Of a stretch of DNA of 64,000 nucleotides, positions 48,032-56,575 are shown in pieces. A program made the translations under genes and the position numbers. The notes beneath the pieces were generated by a model. The model ran no database searches and was not told the DNA's origin. It saw only the letters and a program-made list of their open reading frames with translations. The stretch covers positions 1-64,000 of the forward strand of contig JAURYH010000055.1 of assembly GCA_030653975.1 (NCBI GenBank), written 5' to 3'. The first letter of the stretch is position 1. Each line of letters starts with the position of its first letter. Origin of the DNA: Hydrogenophaga sp. (GTDB lineage: Bacteria; Pseudomonadota; Gammaproteobacteria; Burkholderiales; Burkholderiaceae_C).

Positions 48032-49111
48032 ATGAGCTTCAACCCCTCCTTGCACGGATTGAGAGGCCTGATCGCCGTCAGCATCCTTCTTTTTCACTGG
48101 AAAACCAACTACCCTGAACTCGCCAGACAATTTCAGGCCATTCCTATTTTCGGAGCGAACTGGGATCTTTTTTATTTCATCAATGGCGGAGGCATCCACT
48201 GGTTTTTCGTCTTGTCCGGCTATCAGATAGCCGCCAGCTTGTGGCAGCAACCCATGAATTGCCAGCATCTATGGCTTTTTGGGAAGCGCCGGTTCTTAAG
48301 AATATTTCCGGTGGTGTGGGTTCATTTAGCCATCCTGATGGCCGTGACCTACTACATCCTCGGGTCGCTCTCGTTTCTCCAATGGCGGCAGTTGCTGGGC
48401 AACAGCCTGCTGTGGTTCAATCCCTTGCCCCTTGGCGTTGCTCCGTACAACGGCGTCATGTGGACCCTCTCGGTCGAGCTGCTGTTCTACCTGACTTTGC
48501 CCATTCTCCTGTTGATCTACCGGGGAAGTAACATCTGGTTTGTGATATTCCTCGGCGCTGCAACGGCAATTGCCTACAGATGGGGCATCTGGCTACAGCA
48601 TGATGGCGCCCTTCGCCACGACTCGGCGGCACTGCGGGTATTTCCCGGATTGCTGTTTTTGTTTATCGCTGGTTTCGCCATCAATCATTTTTCCCCCAAC
48701 CCTGCACAAGGCCTGCGGAATGTGTTGTTTGCCTTGTCTGCGGGGGCGTATTTTCTGTGGCGCTACCCGGTACAAAACCACGCCGAGACGCCCTGGCTCG
48801 TTATGGGCTGGGACCTAGGGATGGGCCTGCTCATCGCGTTCATGGTCAGCCTGCTGATCAAACCGGTTTATGGACTGAGCTGGCTGTCCAGCAGGCCCTT
48901 GATGTGGATCGGCAACCTGAGTTTTGGCATCTATTTGTGGCACCTTCCAGCCCTGCGCTGGCTGCCCAGACTTGCACCAGGACCATGGAACACCGCTGAA
49001 GGAAGCGCACTGGCCTTGATGATCTGCCTCTTCCTCACATTCACCATGGCATCCCTGACGTATTTCCTGATTGAAAAACCTCTGCTTTTCAAACGCCACA
49101 AAAGGGACTGA
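48032..49111 (+). CDS. Acyltransferase family 3 (OafA/YrhL-type) membrane protein
   Basis: 359 residues with about ten membrane helices. It opens LHGLRGLIAVSILLFHW with the conserved active-site His, followed by FFVLSGYQIA and RRFLRIFPVVW, all acyltransferase-3 signatures. Such enzymes acetylate or succinylate surface glycans and lipids. Base composition is visibly AT-richer than radA before it, and two transposase remnants follow, so recent acquisition is likely. It starts 17 bp after the radA stop. Confidence 0.88.
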   Translation: MSFNPSLHGLRGLIAVSILLFHWKTNYPELARQFQAIPIFGANWDLFYFINGGGIHWFFVLSGYQIAASLWQQPMNCQHLWLFGKRRFLRIFPVVWVHLAILMAVTYYILGSLSFLQWRQLLGNSLLWFNPLPLGVAPYNGVMWTLSVELLFYLTLPILLLIYRGSNIWFVIFLGAATAIAYRWGIWLQHDGALRHDSAALRVFPGLLFLFIAGFAINHFSPNPAQGLRNVLFALSAGAYFLWRYPVQNHAETPWLVMGWDLGMGLLIAFMVSLLIKPVYGLSWLSSRPLMWIGNLSFGIYLWHLPALRWLPRLAPGPWNTAEGSALALMICLFLTFTMASLTYFLIEKPLLFKRHKRD

Positions 49112-49159
49112 TTTTTTGACTGATCCCGTCCCTGTCCTGTGCAGTCCTAAGCCCACGGT

Positions 49160-49306
49160 TTACGCGGATTTTCCACGCTGTTTCTCGTACCAGCGTTGCT
49201 CATATTGACTCGGGCTGAGATGCCCCAGCGTCGAGTGCAAATGTCGGCAATTGTGAAAAGCCCTCCAGTCCAGCACCGCCTCCATGGCCTCACGCACCGC
49301 CGCCAG
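49160..49306 (-). pseudogene. IS3-family transposase C-terminal remnant
   Basis: Encodes the end of an IS3-type integrase domain: DWRAFHNCRHLHSTLGHLSP and then SQYEQRWYEK before the stop. The catalytic DDE region and OrfA are absent. The upstream part of the frame is unrelated. Confidence 0.8.
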
Positions 49307-49331
49307 GAACAGCCACGTTTTGTGACGCTGC

Positions 49332-49570
49332 CTAGACTGATCTTTCCGTGTCGGCTTCGATTTCATTCCAGTGCTCTTGCGCCCTCTGCAACACCAGGCG
49401 AGCTACCCCGGCGATGTCAATGCTGGCATCCTCGATCAATCCGCTCAAGTGTTGGCGCAGCACCGCTGGACTTCGGGGCAACACGAGACAGAACTCGGCC
49501 AGCAGGCCGCGGATCCGTTTGATGCAAGCTGTGCGCTCATGCTTGAGACCTTCGCGCAGCCGGTGTACGC
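49332..49570 (-). pseudogene. IS110-family transposase fragment
   Basis: Matches the middle of IS110/IS1111-type transposases: VHRLREGLKHERTACIKRIR, GLLAEFCLVLPRSP, then LARLVLQRA-like VARLVLQRAQEHWNEI. Both the N-terminal DEDD catalytic part and the C-terminal domain are missing. It abuts the IS3 remnant on the same strand. Confidence 0.78.
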
Positions 49571-49636
49571 ACCCGTGTCCGACCTGTAAGCAAATTCCGC
49601 ATGCCAACACCGTCAATCGGCGATGACAATGGCCCC

Positions 49637-50047
49637 ATGAACTTTCAGCGCATCGCCATTCCCCTGCTCGTGATCGGTCTGCTCGCCTTTGCCTGGCGCC
49701 AATACAGCTGGCCGGGGGTGGCCGCCGTTGGTGGTGGTCTGCTGATGTGGCTGCTGCTGCACGTCACCCGGCTGATGACAGTCATGCAACGCGCGGCCAA
49801 GCGCCCGATCGGCCATGTGACCAGTGCCGTCATGCTCAACGCCAAGCTCAAGCCGGGCATGACCCTGATGCATGTGATCGCCATGACGCGCGCACTGGGC
49901 GAACGCCTGACGCCCGAGGGCGAGCAGCCCGAGCAGTACCGCTGGACCGATGGCAGCGATTCGTCGGTCATGGCGCACTTTCACGGCGGCCGGCTGGTGA
50001 GCTGGGACCTGGCACGTCCGGCGCCCGAAGCGGAAACGGCGCCGTAA
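49637..50047 (+). CDS. Small membrane protein of unknown function
   Basis: 136 residues from the ATG at 49637. Two hydrophobic segments (IAIPLLVIGLLAFAW and VAAVGGGLLMWLLLHVTRLM) are followed by a soluble C-terminal part (HVIAMTRALGERLTPEGEQP, DGSDSSVMAHFHGGRLVSWD). I do not recognise a family function. It is 60 bp upstream of ilvE on the same strand. Confidence 0.7.
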   Translation: MNFQRIAIPLLVIGLLAFAWRQYSWPGVAAVGGGLLMWLLLHVTRLMTVMQRAAKRPIGHVTSAVMLNAKLKPGMTLMHVIAMTRALGERLTPEGEQPEQYRWTDGSDSSVMAHFHGGRLVSWDLARPAPEAETAP

Positions 50048-50107
50048 AATTGAAGTTTGGCCGGCCGCGCCCAGGCCACCGATCAACACTCCCCAAAGGA
50101 CGAATGC

Positions 50108-51046
50108 ATGAGCCCCGTAGTTCCCTCGATGTCCGACCGCGATGGCAAGATCTGGATGGATGGCCAGATGGTCGACTGGCGCGACGCCAAGATCCATGTG
50201 CTGACCCACACGCTGCACTACGGCTGTGGCGCCTTTGAGGGCGTGCGCGCCTACAACACGGCCAACGGCACCGCGATCTTCCGCCTGGAAGAACACACCG
50301 AGCGCCTGTTCAACAGCGCCAAGATCCTGCGCATGAAGCTCCCTTTCACCAGGGAAGAAGTGAATGAAGCCCAGAAGGCCGTGGTGCGCGAAAACAAGCT
50401 GGATAGCGCCTACATCCGCCCGCTCACCTGGATCGGCGACAAGAAACTGGGTGTCAGCCCCAAGGGCAACACCATCCACCTGATGGTGGCGGCCTGGTCC
50501 TGGGGTGCCTATCTGGGCGAAGAGGGCCTGCAGCGCGGCATCCGCGTCAAGACCAGCAGCTACACCCGCCACCACGTCAACATCACCATGACGCAGGCCA
50601 AGGCGGTGAGCAACTACACCAACTCCATCCTCGCCAACATGGAAGTGACCGACGAGGGTTACGACGAGGCCCTGCTGCTCGACAGTTCGGGCTTCGTGAG
50701 CGAAGGCGCGGGCGAGAACATCTTCGTGGTGAAGAACGGTGTGATCTACACGCCCGACCTCTCCGCCGGTGCGCTCAACGGCATCACGCGCAACACCGTG
50801 TTCCACATCGCCAAGGACCTGGGCCTGGAGATCGTGCAGAAGCGCATCACCCGCGACGAGGTCTACATCGCCGACGAGGCCTTCTTCACCGGCACCGCCG
50901 CCGAAGTGACCCCGATCCGCGAGCTGGATCGCATCGAGCTCGGCGCCGGCAGCCGCGGCCCGATCACCGAAAAGATCCAGAGCGCGTTCTTTGACATCGT
51001 CAACGGCCGCAACCCGAAGTACGCCCACTGGCTGAGCAAGGTTTGA
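50108..51046 (+). CDS. ilvE: Branched-chain amino acid aminotransferase
   Basis: 312 residues from the ATG at 50108. Fold-type IV PLP enzyme, last step of Leu/Ile/Val synthesis. HTLHYGCGAFEGVRAY near the start, PLP lysine in TQAKAVSNYTNS, and GFVSEGAGENIFVVKNG plus FFTGTAAEVTPI are the IlvE signatures. Twelve bases separate it from the zinc-finger gene. Confidence 0.95.
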   Translation: MSPVVPSMSDRDGKIWMDGQMVDWRDAKIHVLTHTLHYGCGAFEGVRAYNTANGTAIFRLEEHTERLFNSAKILRMKLPFTREEVNEAQKAVVRENKLDSAYIRPLTWIGDKKLGVSPKGNTIHLMVAAWSWGAYLGEEGLQRGIRVKTSSYTRHHVNITMTQAKAVSNYTNSILANMEVTDEGYDEALLLDSSGFVSEGAGENIFVVKNGVIYTPDLSAGALNGITRNTVFHIAKDLGLEIVQKRITRDEVYIADEAFFTGTAAEVTPIRELDRIELGAGSRGPITEKIQSAFFDIVNGRNPKYAHWLSKV

Positions 51047-51057
51047 GGACAAAGAAC

Positions 51058-51264
51058 ATGAGCAAGACGGACATCGAACTCGTCGCCAAAGACCTGAACG
51101 CCCAGGGCGGCATCTTCTGCCCCAGCCCCAAGGCCGACATGAAGCTCTGGAACAGCCACCCCAAGGTCTATCTGGATGTGGCCAAGACCGGCGAAGCGCG
51201 CTGCCCGTATTGCGGCACCGTGTACCGGCTCGGCGCCAACGAGCAGTTGGCGCACCGGCACTGA
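51058..51264 (+). CDS. CHCC zinc-finger domain protein
   Basis: 68 residues. Zinc ligands are arranged as in the zf-CHCC family: Cys in FCPSP, His in NSHPKVYLD and the pair CPYCGTVYRL. Related to a small subunit of mitochondrial complex I, but in bacteria a free-standing protein of unknown role. Often found next to ilvE in betaproteobacteria (recalled, not checked). Confidence 0.85.
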   Translation: MSKTDIELVAKDLNAQGGIFCPSPKADMKLWNSHPKVYLDVAKTGEARCPYCGTVYRLGANEQLAHRH

Positions 51265-51268
51265 ATCC

Positions 51269-52099
51269 ATGGCAAGGCCTGGCAGCGTCGAGGTTGTTGT
51301 CTCAACCTACAACAACCCCCACGCGCTGGATCTGGCCTTGTGTGCCCTGCGGCGCCAATCCATCGCCGACTTCAAACTCTGCATTGCCGACGACGGCTCC
51401 GGGAAAACCACCCGGGATCTGGTGAACGCATGGGCCGAGGTGTTTGGTCCGCGGCTTCGCCACATCTGGCACGCAGACCATGGCTTCCGGAAAAACCGCA
51501 TCCTGAACAAAGCCATTGCCAGTTCGACAGCGGAGTACCTGATTTTTCTCGATGGCGACTGCGTGCCGGGGCGGGTGTTTGTCGAACGCCACCTCGCACT
51601 GAGCAAACCGGGTCGCTTCTGCACCGGCGGCGTGATTCGCCTGGATGCACCCACGAGCAACGCCGTCGCCAGGGACCAGATCGAATCCGGCGAAGTGTTC
51701 ACGCCGCAGTGGCTGTCCGCACACCAGGCCCTGGACAGCCTCAGCAACCGGCTGAAAGCCGGGCTCTACCCGGCGTGGATGTCGGGTCTGGCCGAGAACC
51801 TGACCCCGGTCAGCAAAACCTGGAACGGCGGCAACAGCTCCACCTGGCGCATCAACCTGATCAAGGTGAACGGCTTTGACGAGAACTTCGGCTACGGCGC
51901 TGAAGACATCGAACTCGGATTCCGTCTGAACAACGCCGGCATCCGGGGCCGACACCTGCGGTACACCGCACCGGTGCTGCACCTGGAGCACGAACGGGAC
52001 TATGCCGACCCGGCCGGCAAGGAAAAGAACAAGGAGACGGCCCTGCAAGCGCGCAAGGCCGGCAAGACCCTCTCGGACCAGGGCATCGACCGCCTGTAG
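51269..52099 (+). CDS. Family 2 glycosyltransferase
   Basis: 276 residues from the ATG at 51269, 4 bp after the zinc-finger gene. GT-A fold: VEVVVSTYNNPHALDLALCA, IADDGSG, then the metal-binding motif FLDGDCVPG (DxD) and the C-terminal galactosyltransferase-like WNGGNSSTWRINLIKVNGFD and GAEDIELGFRL. Probably acts on cell-surface glycans. Confidence 0.88.
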   Translation: MARPGSVEVVVSTYNNPHALDLALCALRRQSIADFKLCIADDGSGKTTRDLVNAWAEVFGPRLRHIWHADHGFRKNRILNKAIASSTAEYLIFLDGDCVPGRVFVERHLALSKPGRFCTGGVIRLDAPTSNAVARDQIESGEVFTPQWLSAHQALDSLSNRLKAGLYPAWMSGLAENLTPVSKTWNGGNSSTWRINLIKVNGFDENFGYGAEDIELGFRLNNAGIRGRHLRYTAPVLHLEHERDYADPAGKEKNKETALQARKAGKTLSDQGIDRL

Positions 52100-52427
52100 C
52101 CGCTCAGCTTCCTGGCAACCCTTTGCCAGACGGGTCAGACGGGCGCACAAAAAAAAGCCACCTTGCGGTGGCTTTGAAAGTCCTTGGAAGGACGTCGTTG
52201 GGAGACCAGTTTCAAACGCTTGAACAACGTATGGGGTTTGCCGGATCTGCTTTTTCGGAATGTTGTGACAGCAACAGGGTTTATTGTGCGCTGCCACATG
52301 GGTTTCAAACATCCCCCATTTGGGGGAGCATCGGCCCGTTTTGTTGGCAAATCACCCACCTTTTCGCCAAAAACACGGGCCATACGGTTCTCGATTGAAC
52401 CTTGGCGCATCAAAACCCGGCTGACGC
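52100..52427. other. Convergent intergenic region
   Basis: 328 bp between the glycosyltransferase and the sensor kinase ends. It holds the terminator at 52149-52175, a short palindrome CCCCCA-TT-TGGGGG near 52313-52326, and otherwise AT-richer unique sequence. No gene can be supported. Confidence 0.6.
52149..52175 (-). terminator. Intrinsic terminator after the two-component operon
   Basis: Stem AAAGCCACC / GGTGGCTTT with a 4-base loop. On the minus strand it is followed by a run of T, so it ends transcripts coming from the sensor kinase. On the plus strand only three T follow, so it is at best a weak stop for the glycosyltransferase gene. Confidence 0.85.
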
Positions 52428-53705
52428 TCACAGCGGCAGTTCAACCACGAAGCGCGCGCCGCCACCTGGACGGGATTCACAACGCACCAGACCCCGGTGG
52501 CGCTCGGCGATGGACTTGACGAGTGACAGCCCCAGACCCACGCCGCCTTCTTTCTCGCTGGCGCCTGGCAGGCGGTAGAAAGGCTCGAAGATGCGCTCGC
52601 GCAGCTCGGCTGGCACCCCAGGACCCCGGTCGTCCACCCACAAGACCGCCACACCGGAAGCACCCGTCGATGCCCGGGATCTCGAGCCGGACCGCTGCGA
52701 CAGCGTCAGACGCACCTGCGGCTCCCCCGGATCGGCTTCTGTGCCAGAGACCGGGCGGCCATAACGCCGCGCGTTCTCCAGCAGGTTGCGCAACAAACGG
52801 CGCAACAGCCTCGGATGGCCTTGCACCAGCAGCGGCGACCCACCGGGCGCGATCTCCAGATCGGCACCGGTGCGGGCGCACTCCTCGGCCGCCAGGCCCA
52901 CCAGATCAACTTCCTCTGTCGGCCCCAGGGCCGACGCATCGTTGGCATCACGCGCCTCCAGCCGGCTGGCCAGCAGGATCTCGTCGATCAGCTGGTCCAG
53001 CTCCTCGATGCTGCGCGCGATCTCGGCGCGCTGCCTGGACCCGGCACGGTCGTGCCCCAGCAGCTCCAGCCCCATGCGGATGCGCGCCAGCGGCGAACGC
53101 AACTCGTGCGAAGCGTTCGCCAGCAAGGCCTTGTGCGACAGCAGCAGGGTCTGCACGCGCTCGGCCGCGGCGTTGAAACGGGCCGCCAGAAACGCCACCT
53201 CGTCCTGCCCCTGCACGGGCAGGCGTGTGCTCAGGTCGCCTTGGCCCCAGCGCTCCACGCCTTTCTGCAGGGATTCCAGTCGTTTGGTCAACCGGCGCAC
53301 GATCGGGTACGCGCCCAATGCCACGGCCAGCGCCACCAGACCGAGCAGCCAGGCAAAGCCGAAAGGTGACTGCAAGCCGAAGAGATTGCGTCGCGACGAG
53401 ACGCTGCCGGGCGGCCGGTTGGAGCGGGGCAACAGCACGTAGAGCGTCTCGCCGTTCTTCATGGTCACCTGGAACTCCAGGCCCTGGCCCGGAATGCGCA
53501 CCGCCCTGGCGGGCGACTGCCCCACCACCTCCCCGGCGCCATTGCGCAACACGATCTCGCGCGCCACGCGGGCGTCGCGCTCCTCGCGATCGTTGTCCAG
53601 CGCCATCTGCCAGAGCCAGCCCACCACCAGCGTCAGCACCGCCACGGCCGCCACCACAGCGAGCCAGATGCGCAGGTACAGCCGCTGACCCCAGAGGCTT
53701 TTCAT
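52428..53705 (-). CDS. Two-component sensor histidine kinase
   Basis: 425 residues from the ATG at 53705. First membrane helix at about 10-32, short periplasmic region, second helix near 125-145, HAMP, then the phospho-accepting His in NASHELRSPLARIR and an ATPase domain with N box LLRNLLENARRYG, G1 DDRGPGVP and G2 GGVGLGLSLVK. The periplasmic part is small (about 90 residues). Signal unknown. It is the partner of the response regulator gene but separated from it by a mobile element. Confidence 0.92.
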   Translation of the reverse strand: MKSLWGQRLYLRIWLAVVAAVAVLTLVVGWLWQMALDNDREERDARVAREIVLRNGAGEVVGQSPARAVRIPGQGLEFQVTMKNGETLYVLLPRSNRPPGSVSSRRNLFGLQSPFGFAWLLGLVALAVALGAYPIVRRLTKRLESLQKGVERWGQGDLSTRLPVQGQDEVAFLAARFNAAAERVQTLLLSHKALLANASHELRSPLARIRMGLELLGHDRAGSRQRAEIARSIEELDQLIDEILLASRLEARDANDASALGPTEEVDLVGLAAEECARTGADLEIAPGGSPLLVQGHPRLLRRLLRNLLENARRYGRPVSGTEADPGEPQVRLTLSQRSGSRSRASTGASGVAVLWVDDRGPGVPAELRERIFEPFYRLPGASEKEGGVGLGLSLVKSIAERHRGLVRCESRPGGGARFVVELPL

Positions 53706-53865
53706 GGCAGCCACTCTGGCCGACGCGCAGACGCCAATGGATGCACGGGTGACCCCGTCAGAGCAGTGATACCCGCCCGCGAACGCCGCAGAACCGGCTT
53801 CGCCGGGCTGCTGGCGTTGTCCCGCCCCTGAAGGGAAGATCCGAAGCGGCGCTGGGGAGTCATCC

Positions 53866-54133
53866 AGGGCCTGTTGACACTATTTTCCCAAGTGCGAATA
53901 GGTTGAAAACAGCGCAAATCTGGGCGCGCGACGACGGCCAGACTGGATGTCTGGCCCAGGAGTGCAACAACGAGTCGCGCTGTTTTCAACCCATTCCCTT
54001 CGGGTTGCGGCCAAAAAGGCCCTGCGCGGCGTTGCGAAGCCTTGCCGGGGGGTGACCCCGGCCGCGTTTCGCGCCTTGCGCATGGCCTTTTTGATCCGCA
54101 ACGCATCTTGGAAAAATGGTGTTAACAGGCCCT
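53866..54133. mobile_element. MITE-like element inside the two-component operon
   Basis: 268 bp with terminal inverted repeats of about 26 bp (AGGGCCTGTTGACAC at the left, GTGTTAACAGGCCCT at the right; 3 mismatches over the arm). Inside is a perfect 15-bp inverted repeat (53901-53915 with 53977-53991) enclosing a second perfect hairpin GGCCAGAC-N5-GTCTGGCC (53936-53956). No transposase is encoded. The right end meets the response regulator stop codon. Confidence 0.85.
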
Positions 54134-54863
54134 AGTCCTGCTGTTTGGCAAACACATAACCCACGCCGCGCACCGTCAGGATGCGCTTGGGGTCTTTGCT
54201 GTCGACCTCGATGGCGGTGCGGATGCGACCGATGTGCACGTCGATGCTGCGATCAAACGCTTCGAGCTCGCGGCCACGCACGGCCTCCATGATCTGGTCG
54301 CGCGTGAGCACGCGCCCGGCGCGCTCGGCCATCGCCACCAGCAGGTCGAACTGGTAGGACGTGAGTTCACACGCCTGTCCAGCGACCTGCACCGTGCGCG
54401 CATCGCGGTCGATCTCCAGTGAGCCAAAGCGCAGCGCGGGTGCGCCGCGCGCCGCGGATCCAGCGCTGCCCGGCTCCCCCCGACGGCGCAGCACGGCGCG
54501 GATGCGCGCCAGCAGTTCGCGCGGCTCGAACGGTTTGGGCAGGTAGTCGTCGGCACCCAGTTCTAGCCCGATGATGCGGTCCATCGGATCGCCTTTGGCG
54601 GTGAGCATGAGCACGGGCACGCGCGCGTTCTCGTTGGGCAAGGCGCGGATGCGGCGACAGACCTCCAGCCCGTCCATGCCGGGCATCATCAGGTCCAGGA
54701 TCACCAGCTCGGGCTGCAGCAACATCAGATGCTCAAGCCCTTGCTCGCCGTCGGGCGCGTGCGTGACCGCAAAGCCCGACTGGCCCAGGTAGTCGGTCAC
54801 CATCTGGGCCAGCCGGGTATCGTCTTCGATCATCAGGAGGCGGGTAGGCGTCGGGGAGGTCAT
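54132..54863 (-). CDS. OmpR-family response regulator
   Basis: 243 residues from the ATG at 54863. Receiver domain with LLMIEDDTRLA, phospho-acceptor Asp in LVILDLMMPGMDG and the lysine in DDYLPKPFEPRELL, then a winged-helix DNA-binding domain ending TVRGVGYVFAKQQD. Two of the three bases of its TAG stop belong to the MITE, so the insertion fell at the end of the gene without shortening it noticeably. Confidence 0.94.
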   Translation of the reverse strand: MTSPTPTRLLMIEDDTRLAQMVTDYLGQSGFAVTHAPDGEQGLEHLMLLQPELVILDLMMPGMDGLEVCRRIRALPNENARVPVLMLTAKGDPMDRIIGLELGADDYLPKPFEPRELLARIRAVLRRRGEPGSAGSAARGAPALRFGSLEIDRDARTVQVAGQACELTSYQFDLLVAMAERAGRVLTRDQIMEAVRGRELEAFDRSIDVHIGRIRTAIEVDSKDPKRILTVRGVGYVFAKQQD

Positions 54864-54895
54864 GGCATTCAGTGTAGCGGGCAAGACAGGGACGT

Positions 54896-54930
54896 CCCAC
54901 CCTCCACCGCCTTGCGGCGGCCCGGCGCAG
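54896..54930 (+). repeat. Partial palindromic repeat, copy F
   Basis: CACCGCCTTGCGGCGGCCCG followed by GCGCAGG resembles the 3' half of the 78-bp family but lacks the GCCCCC-CGA-GGGGGC hairpin. It lies between the response regulator and acyl-CoA synthetase starts. Assignment is weaker than for the other copies. Confidence 0.5.
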
Positions 54931-55006
54931 GCTCGTTGAGCCTCAGCCATGCCAATGGTCGCGCGCGCAGGTGAACTGCGCGTGCCGCTCGCGTAAAGTT
55001 CGGTAA

Positions 55007-56575
55007 ATGACCCCGCGCGCGACCCCATTGCCCCTGCCCGCCCCATCACTGGACGAATGGCTGCAGCGCCTGGCGCGCGAAAGGCCGCAGGCCATTGCGC
55101 TGAGCACGCGCGAACCCGGGGAACCAGCGGGTCCGGACACGGACTATGCCGAACTGGCGCGGTGGGCCGAGGCGGTCGCCCGCCATCTGCAGACGCAACA
55201 TGCGGTTCAACCCGGTGACCGGATCGCCTGGCTGGGACTGAACCACCCGCTGCAGATCGTGCTGCTGTTTGCGCTGGCGCGACTGGGCGCGCTGCTGGTG
55301 CCGCTGAACCACCGGCTGGCTGCGGCCGAATGGGCCGCGGTGCTGGCCGATTGCCAGCCCAGGCTGCTGGTGCACGACACCCACTTCGCACCGGCCGTGG
55401 AGGCGCTGCCGGGTCCGGCACCGGCTGGCCTGTGCTGCATTCCGTCCCGGCAGCTGCCCCAGTGCCCCGGCTCGGGTGTCACACCAGGACGGCAACACCT
55501 CGGGCATGACGACGCGCGCGACCAGCCTGTGCTGCTGGTCTACACCTCCGGCACCACGGGCGCCCCCAAGGCCGCCGTGCACACCCAGGGCAACCTGCTG
55601 GCCAACATGGCCATCGCCGCCCGGGTCCAGGGCCTGACGGCCAGCGACACCGTGCTCACGGTGCTGCCGCTGTTCCACGTCGGCGGCCTGTGCATCCAGA
55701 CCCTGCCGGCGCTGTCGGTCGGCGCGCGTGTGCTGCTGTTTTCGCGTTTCGACGCCACGGCCACGCTCGCTTGCATCGCGCACGAACGCCCCACCTTCAC
55801 CCTCCAGGTGCCCGCGACACTGAAGGCGCTGACCGAACACCCGCAATGGAGCAGCACCGATCTGTCCAGCCTGCGCGCGGTCTGGGCCGGCTCCAGCCTG
55901 CTGCCGCCCGCAGCGCTGGCGGCGTTCCATGCGCGCGGCGTGCCGGTCTGCAACGTCTACGGCAGCACCGAGACCGGCCCGTTCTCGATCGCCCTGCCAG
56001 CCGAACACGCCCAGGACCATGCCGGTTCCTGCGGCTGGCCGGCGCCCGGCGTCGAGGTGGAGCTGCGCGATGCGCTGGGCACGGTGGTGGCGCCCGGTGC
56101 CGTGGGTGAAATCTGCATCCGGGCACCCAATGTGGTCCGGCACTACTGGCCCGACCGCGCCGCTTGCGACGCCGACGGCTTTTTCCACAGCGGCGACCTG
56201 GCGCAACAGGCACCCGACGGCAGCTTCACCGTGGTCGGCCGGTCCAAAGACATGATCATTTCCGGCGGTGAAAACATCTACCCGGCCGAGATTGAAAACC
56301 TGCTGCTGCAACACCCCCTCGTGGTGGAGTGCAGCGTGATCGGCCAGGCCGATTCACGCTGGGGCGAGGTGGCGGTCGCGGTGCTGGTGTTGCAGCCCAC
56401 CGAACACGAGCGCCCGGACTGGGCCGAGCCGTTCCAGCGCTTTCTCGAAGGGCGCCTGGCGCGCTACAAGTGGCCGCGCCGCTGGCTTCGTGTCGACGCC
56501 CTGCCCAAGACCGCGCTGGGCAAGGTGCAGAAGGCGGCACTCAAGCGCCTGTTGGACGCTCCGGCAGCGGAATGA
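55007..56575 (+). CDS. AMP-dependent acyl-CoA synthetase/ligase
   Basis: 522 residues. Adenylation motif YTSGTTGAPKAAVHTQGNLL, the middle motif YGSTETGPFS, and the C-terminal GDLAQQAPDGSFTVVGRSKD with MIISGGENIYPAEIE and a final lysine in PKTALGKVQK. It activates a carboxylic acid (fatty or aromatic) to its CoA thioester; which acid is not clear. Its last 35 bases overlap the convergent transporter gene. Confidence 0.9.
   Translation: MTPRATPLPLPAPSLDEWLQRLARERPQAIALSTREPGEPAGPDTDYAELARWAEAVARHLQTQHAVQPGDRIAWLGLNHPLQIVLLFALARLGALLVPLNHRLAAAEWAAVLADCQPRLLVHDTHFAPAVEALPGPAPAGLCCIPSRQLPQCPGSGVTPGRQHLGHDDARDQPVLLVYTSGTTGAPKAAVHTQGNLLANMAIAARVQGLTASDTVLTVLPLFHVGGLCIQTLPALSVGARVLLFSRFDATATLACIAHERPTFTLQVPATLKALTEHPQWSSTDLSSLRAVWAGSSLLPPAALAAFHARGVPVCNVYGSTETGPFSIALPAEHAQDHAGSCGWPAPGVEVELRDALGTVVAPGAVGEICIRAPNVVRHYWPDRAACDADGFFHSGDLAQQAPDGSFTVVGRSKDMIISGGENIYPAEIENLLLQHPLVVECSVIGQADSRWGEVAVAVLVLQPTEHERPDWAEPFQRFLEGRLARYKWPRRWLRVDALPKTALGKVQKAALKRLLDAPAAE

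Noticed and set aside
52135..52431. A 98-codon minus-strand open frame in the convergent gap
   Set aside because: It runs through the terminator and has no protein-like composition.
53880..54101. A 73-codon open frame on the minus strand inside the MITE
   Set aside because: No ribosome-binding site or domain; the frame is a by-product of the element's hairpins.
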